A DNA stretch of 64,000 nt from an uncultured Bacilli bacterium (lineage in GTDB: Bacteria; Bacillota_I; Bacilli_A; RF39; UBA660): assembly GCA_934131695.1 (NCBI GenBank), contig CAKOZV010000002.1, forward strand, positions 52,709 through 116,708, in the 5' to 3' direction. Position 1 is the first letter of the stretch, and the number at the start of each line of letters is the position of its first letter. Position numbers and translations under genes: made by a program. Shown piece by piece: positions 62,063-64,000 of this stretch. Below the pieces are notes generated by a model. That model was not told where the DNA came from. It ran no database searches and saw nothing but the letters and a program-made list of their open reading frames with translations.

Positions 62063-62143
62063 TTAAATATAGGCACCTATAATGATTACTAGTAAGATAA
62101 ATAGTACTAAAACAATAGCACTTGATGAATTGCAATTACCCAT
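62063..62143 (-). CDS. YjcZ-family sporulation peptide (26 aa)
   Basis: 26 residues: head MGNCNSSS and helix AIVLVLFILLVIIIGAYI. It matches the YjcZ family (SscA-like), short peptides of spore formers with the ALIVVLFILLIIVGA pattern. GGAGG lies before the ATG. Directly upstream of the related 42-residue peptide gene and co-transcribed with it. Confidence 0.75.
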   Translation of the reverse strand: MGNCNSSSAIVLVLFILLVIIIGAYI

Positions 62144-62223
62144 AAATTAATCCTCCTTTTTTTCTAGTGTTCACATTATTTTATGGTATTTTTTTAAATG
62201 TGTGATTGTTTGGAGAATGTTTT

Positions 62224-62703
62224 TTAGTGTTTTCCAAAATAATGGTAGATATCTATCCCTAACTCTTTATCATCATCATCTAGGATATAACCATTTCTCT
62301 CAGCCACTTTTTTACTAGCTTTATTATTTTTATCTATTTTTAATTCTATATCATTTAGCCCTTTAATGTTTTCTATTAAATAAGGAGTTACTTGAGCTAA
62401 TACTTTCTCACCATAACCTTTTCCTCTTAAGTCTTTATCAATGCTATACCAAACTTCTACTACTCCAGTACTAGACATATTTAAAGTTCCAACTATGCCG
62501 ATATTTCTCTTGTCTTTATTTACTACATATGACTTGCCTATTTCCATTTTATCATCGGATTCTGCTGCATGCTTATCAAGGAAAGAGATAAAGTTATGCG
62601 AGATATAGTTATTAATACTCTTATCTCTATTAAGTTTCATTAGAAGACTATAGTGTTTTATCTTATCAATTTTTTCTAAATTAAAGTTTCTTAGTTTTAT
62701 CAT
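62224..62703 (-). CDS. GNAT-family N-acetyltransferase
   Basis: 159 residues from the ATG at 62703 (MIKLRNFNLEKIDK), behind AGGTGAG; the frame extends to 62757. GIVGTLNMSSTGVVEVWYSIDKDLRGKGYGEKVLAQVTPYLIEN holds the acetyl-CoA loop, and NNKASKKVAERNGYILD the C-terminal part. The substrate is unknown, although the layout is like ribosomal-protein or general RimJ-type transferases. Confidence 0.85.
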   Translation of the reverse strand: MIKLRNFNLEKIDKIKHYSLLMKLNRDKSINNYISHNFISFLDKHAAESDDKMEIGKSYVVNKDKRNIGIVGTLNMSSTGVVEVWYSIDKDLRGKGYGEKVLAQVTPYLIENIKGLNDIELKIDKNNKASKKVAERNGYILDDDDKELGIDIYHYFGKH

Positions 62704-62854
62704 AATACTACTCACCTTTTCTAAATTAATAATACTTTTAAAGTAGTGTTCTGTCAATTTATTTTTTGAAGAAGTTTTACACCATTTCTTGCTTATTTCT
62801 TAAAGGTTTGTTATCATTATATTGCATGTAGATAACATGAAGGAGGGAAATAAC

Positions 62855-63868
62855 GTGCAAAAGAAAAAAGGTATAGCATTTCTATTACTTATAGTTTTAG
62901 TTTGTGTATTAGTTACAGGTTGTGGAAAGAAAGCTGAGCTTGAAAAAAATTCTACGATTGTTAAATACAAAGGTGGAAAAATTAAAGCAGAAACTTTATA
63001 TGAAGATTTAAGAGATAAATATGGTATTAGTGTCTTAATTGATATGATTGACCATAACATTTTAGATAAGAAATATAAAACAACTGATGATGAAACTAAG
63101 TATGTAGATAATCAAGTAAGTCAAATGAAATCACAATATGGTGACAATGATGAAACTTTCTTAGCCGCTGTTAAACAATATTTAGGTGTAGAAAGTATTG
63201 ATGAACTTCGTGATATGATTTCTTTAGAATATAAGAGAAATTTAGCTGTTGAAGATTATATCAAAGATAATATCAAAGATGATGAAATACAAAAATATTA
63301 TGATGAAGAAGTTATTGGAGATATGAAGGTAAGACATATCTTAATCAAACCAAAGACTACTGATGATATGTCTACTGAAGAAAAAGAAGATGCTGAAAAG
63401 AAAGCTAAAGAAAAAGCGGAAAAGTTAATTAAGAAATTAGACGATGGAGCTGATTTTGCTAAACTTGCTAAAAAGTATAGTGATGACACTGGTAGTAAAA
63501 CTGATGGTGGTTTAATTGACTATTTCAACAAAGATAGTGGTATGGATGAAGCATTCTTAAATGCCTCTATTAAACTTGAAAAAGGTAAATATACGACTGA
63601 ACCAGTTAAATCAACTTATGGATATCATATCATTTTAAAAGTTGATCAGAAGAAAAAAGCTTCTTTAAAGAAATCAAAGGATGATATTCTAGATAAATTA
63701 AAGGATGAAAAGCTTAATGCTGATGCATCACTTCGTTATGAAACTTTAATTGAAGTTAGAAAAAAAGCAGGTCTTGAATTTAAAGATGATTCTTTAAAGA
63801 AAGATTATGACGAATATATGAACAAACTAATTGATAATGCTAAATCAAGTAGTACATCTAATAGTTAA
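62855..63868 (+). CDS. prsA: Foldase lipoprotein PrsA
   Basis: 337 residues from a GTG at 62855 behind GGAGGGA; the frame reaches 62822. Signal with lipobox LVTGC, N-terminal helical SurA-like part, then a parvulin peptidyl-prolyl isomerase domain (VRHILIKPKTTDD ... DGADFAKLAKKYSDDTGSKTDGGLIDYF ... YGYHIILKV) and a helical C-terminus. It helps exported proteins fold on the outer face of the membrane, such as the surface proteins encoded here. Ends with a terminator. Confidence 0.94.
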   Translation: MQKKKGIAFLLLIVLVCVLVTGCGKKAELEKNSTIVKYKGGKIKAETLYEDLRDKYGISVLIDMIDHNILDKKYKTTDDETKYVDNQVSQMKSQYGDNDETFLAAVKQYLGVESIDELRDMISLEYKRNLAVEDYIKDNIKDDEIQKYYDEEVIGDMKVRHILIKPKTTDDMSTEEKEDAEKKAKEKAEKLIKKLDDGADFAKLAKKYSDDTGSKTDGGLIDYFNKDSGMDEAFLNASIKLEKGKYTTEPVKSTYGYHIILKVDQKKKASLKKSKDDILDKLKDEKLNADASLRYETLIEVRKKAGLEFKDDSLKKDYDEYMNKLIDNAKSSSTSNS

Positions 63869-63869
63869 T

Positions 63870-63907
63870 ATTAAAGGAACCAGTAATTAAACTAGTTCCT
63901 TTTTTGA
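63870..63907 (+). terminator. Terminator of prsA
   Basis: AAAGGAACcAGT and ACTaGTTCC arms with a six-base loop, then TTTTTT. Confidence 0.8.
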
Positions 63908-63914
63908 ATGGTAT

Positions 63915-64000
63915 CTATAGTAGCATAGTAAGTTCTTTTTTACTTAAACCAGTATACTTCATTATTTTATCTAAGGATTCTTTCCCTTGAAGCATTATTT
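63915..64000 (-). CDS. 3' end of an unidentified gene
   Basis: The minus strand is open from the window edge to a TAG at 63915. The last 27 residues (IMLQGKESLDKIMKYTGL, SKKELTMLL) look like the C-terminal winged-helix of a DNA-processing protein (DprA-like), but the piece is too short for certainty. The prsA terminator lies just past its stop. Confidence 0.45.
   Translation of the reverse strand, partial: IMLQGKESLDKIMKYTGLSKKELTMLL

Noticed and set aside
62800..63060. 86-residue minus ORF
   Set aside because: Antisense to the prsA signal region.

Overview
The window is AT-rich DNA (roughly 30 percent G+C by eye) from a low-GC Gram-positive bacterium of the Bacillota, most likely an endospore-forming member of the Bacilli or Erysipelotrichia-like gut lineages. 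The reasons are a PolC-type replicase, forespore sigma factor G, YunB, YlmC/YmxH, a YutH/CotS-like coat protein, YjcZ-like sporulation peptides, a SufCDSUB operon, lipoteichoic acid synthase, sortase, strong AGGAGG/GGTGAT ribosome-binding sites and tRNAs with encoded CCA. Species cannot be told from the sequence. Most genes lie on the minus strand.

Layout. 1-3400: an accessory patch with a partial PD-(D/E)XK nuclease, a short probably truncated gene, a KAP-type P-loop NTPase and a small RNA gene with its own promoter and terminator. 3383-9441: recG, a degenerate GDPD-like protein, an SDR oxidoreductase, a ten-tRNA operon, an S1-domain protein, an NFU-type Fe-S protein and a YutH-like protein. 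9494-14807: a coiled-coil repeat protein, DUF1292, YutD, then yunB-ylmC, sigG and a pseudouridine synthase. 15001-15967: tRNA-Ile/Asn/Glu, a candidate type I toxin-antitoxin module and tRNA-Ser. 15966-26110: two P-type ATPases (CtpE-like and MgtA-like), a type III toxin-antitoxin locus (ToxN with a three-unit ToxI RNA), a sirtuin, a DUF1848 protein and a Fic protein lacking its catalytic histidine. 26150-40785: tRNA-Lys, pflA-pflB, ddl-murF(membrane)-hydrolase and polC with partners. 40892-42112: ferredoxin, a second copy of the small RNA found in the type I module, and an RsuA-type pseudouridine synthase.

42176-46013 holds the most notable system: a complete diversity-generating retroelement (DGR). 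It has a DGR-type reverse transcriptase, two small accessory genes, a 78-bp template repeat (TR), and a surface-anchored target protein with two separate variable repeats (VRs) of the same 78 bp. Compared with the TR, the VRs show 25 substitutions, 24 of them at adenines of the TR coding strand. Next to it is an envelope block (46088-51588): an LTA-synthase-family enzyme, two membrane proteins, a sortase and a thioester-domain adhesin with a sorting signal. The neighbourhood thus makes and displays surface proteins, one of which the retroelement diversifies.

51722-58834: pyrimidine-nucleoside phosphorylase, an XRE regulator, ssb and the sufC-D-S-U-(unknown)-B operon. 58939-64000: two GNATs, a HIT protein, RhuM, a CmpB-family membrane protein, two sporulation peptides, the foldase lipoprotein PrsA and the end of one more gene.
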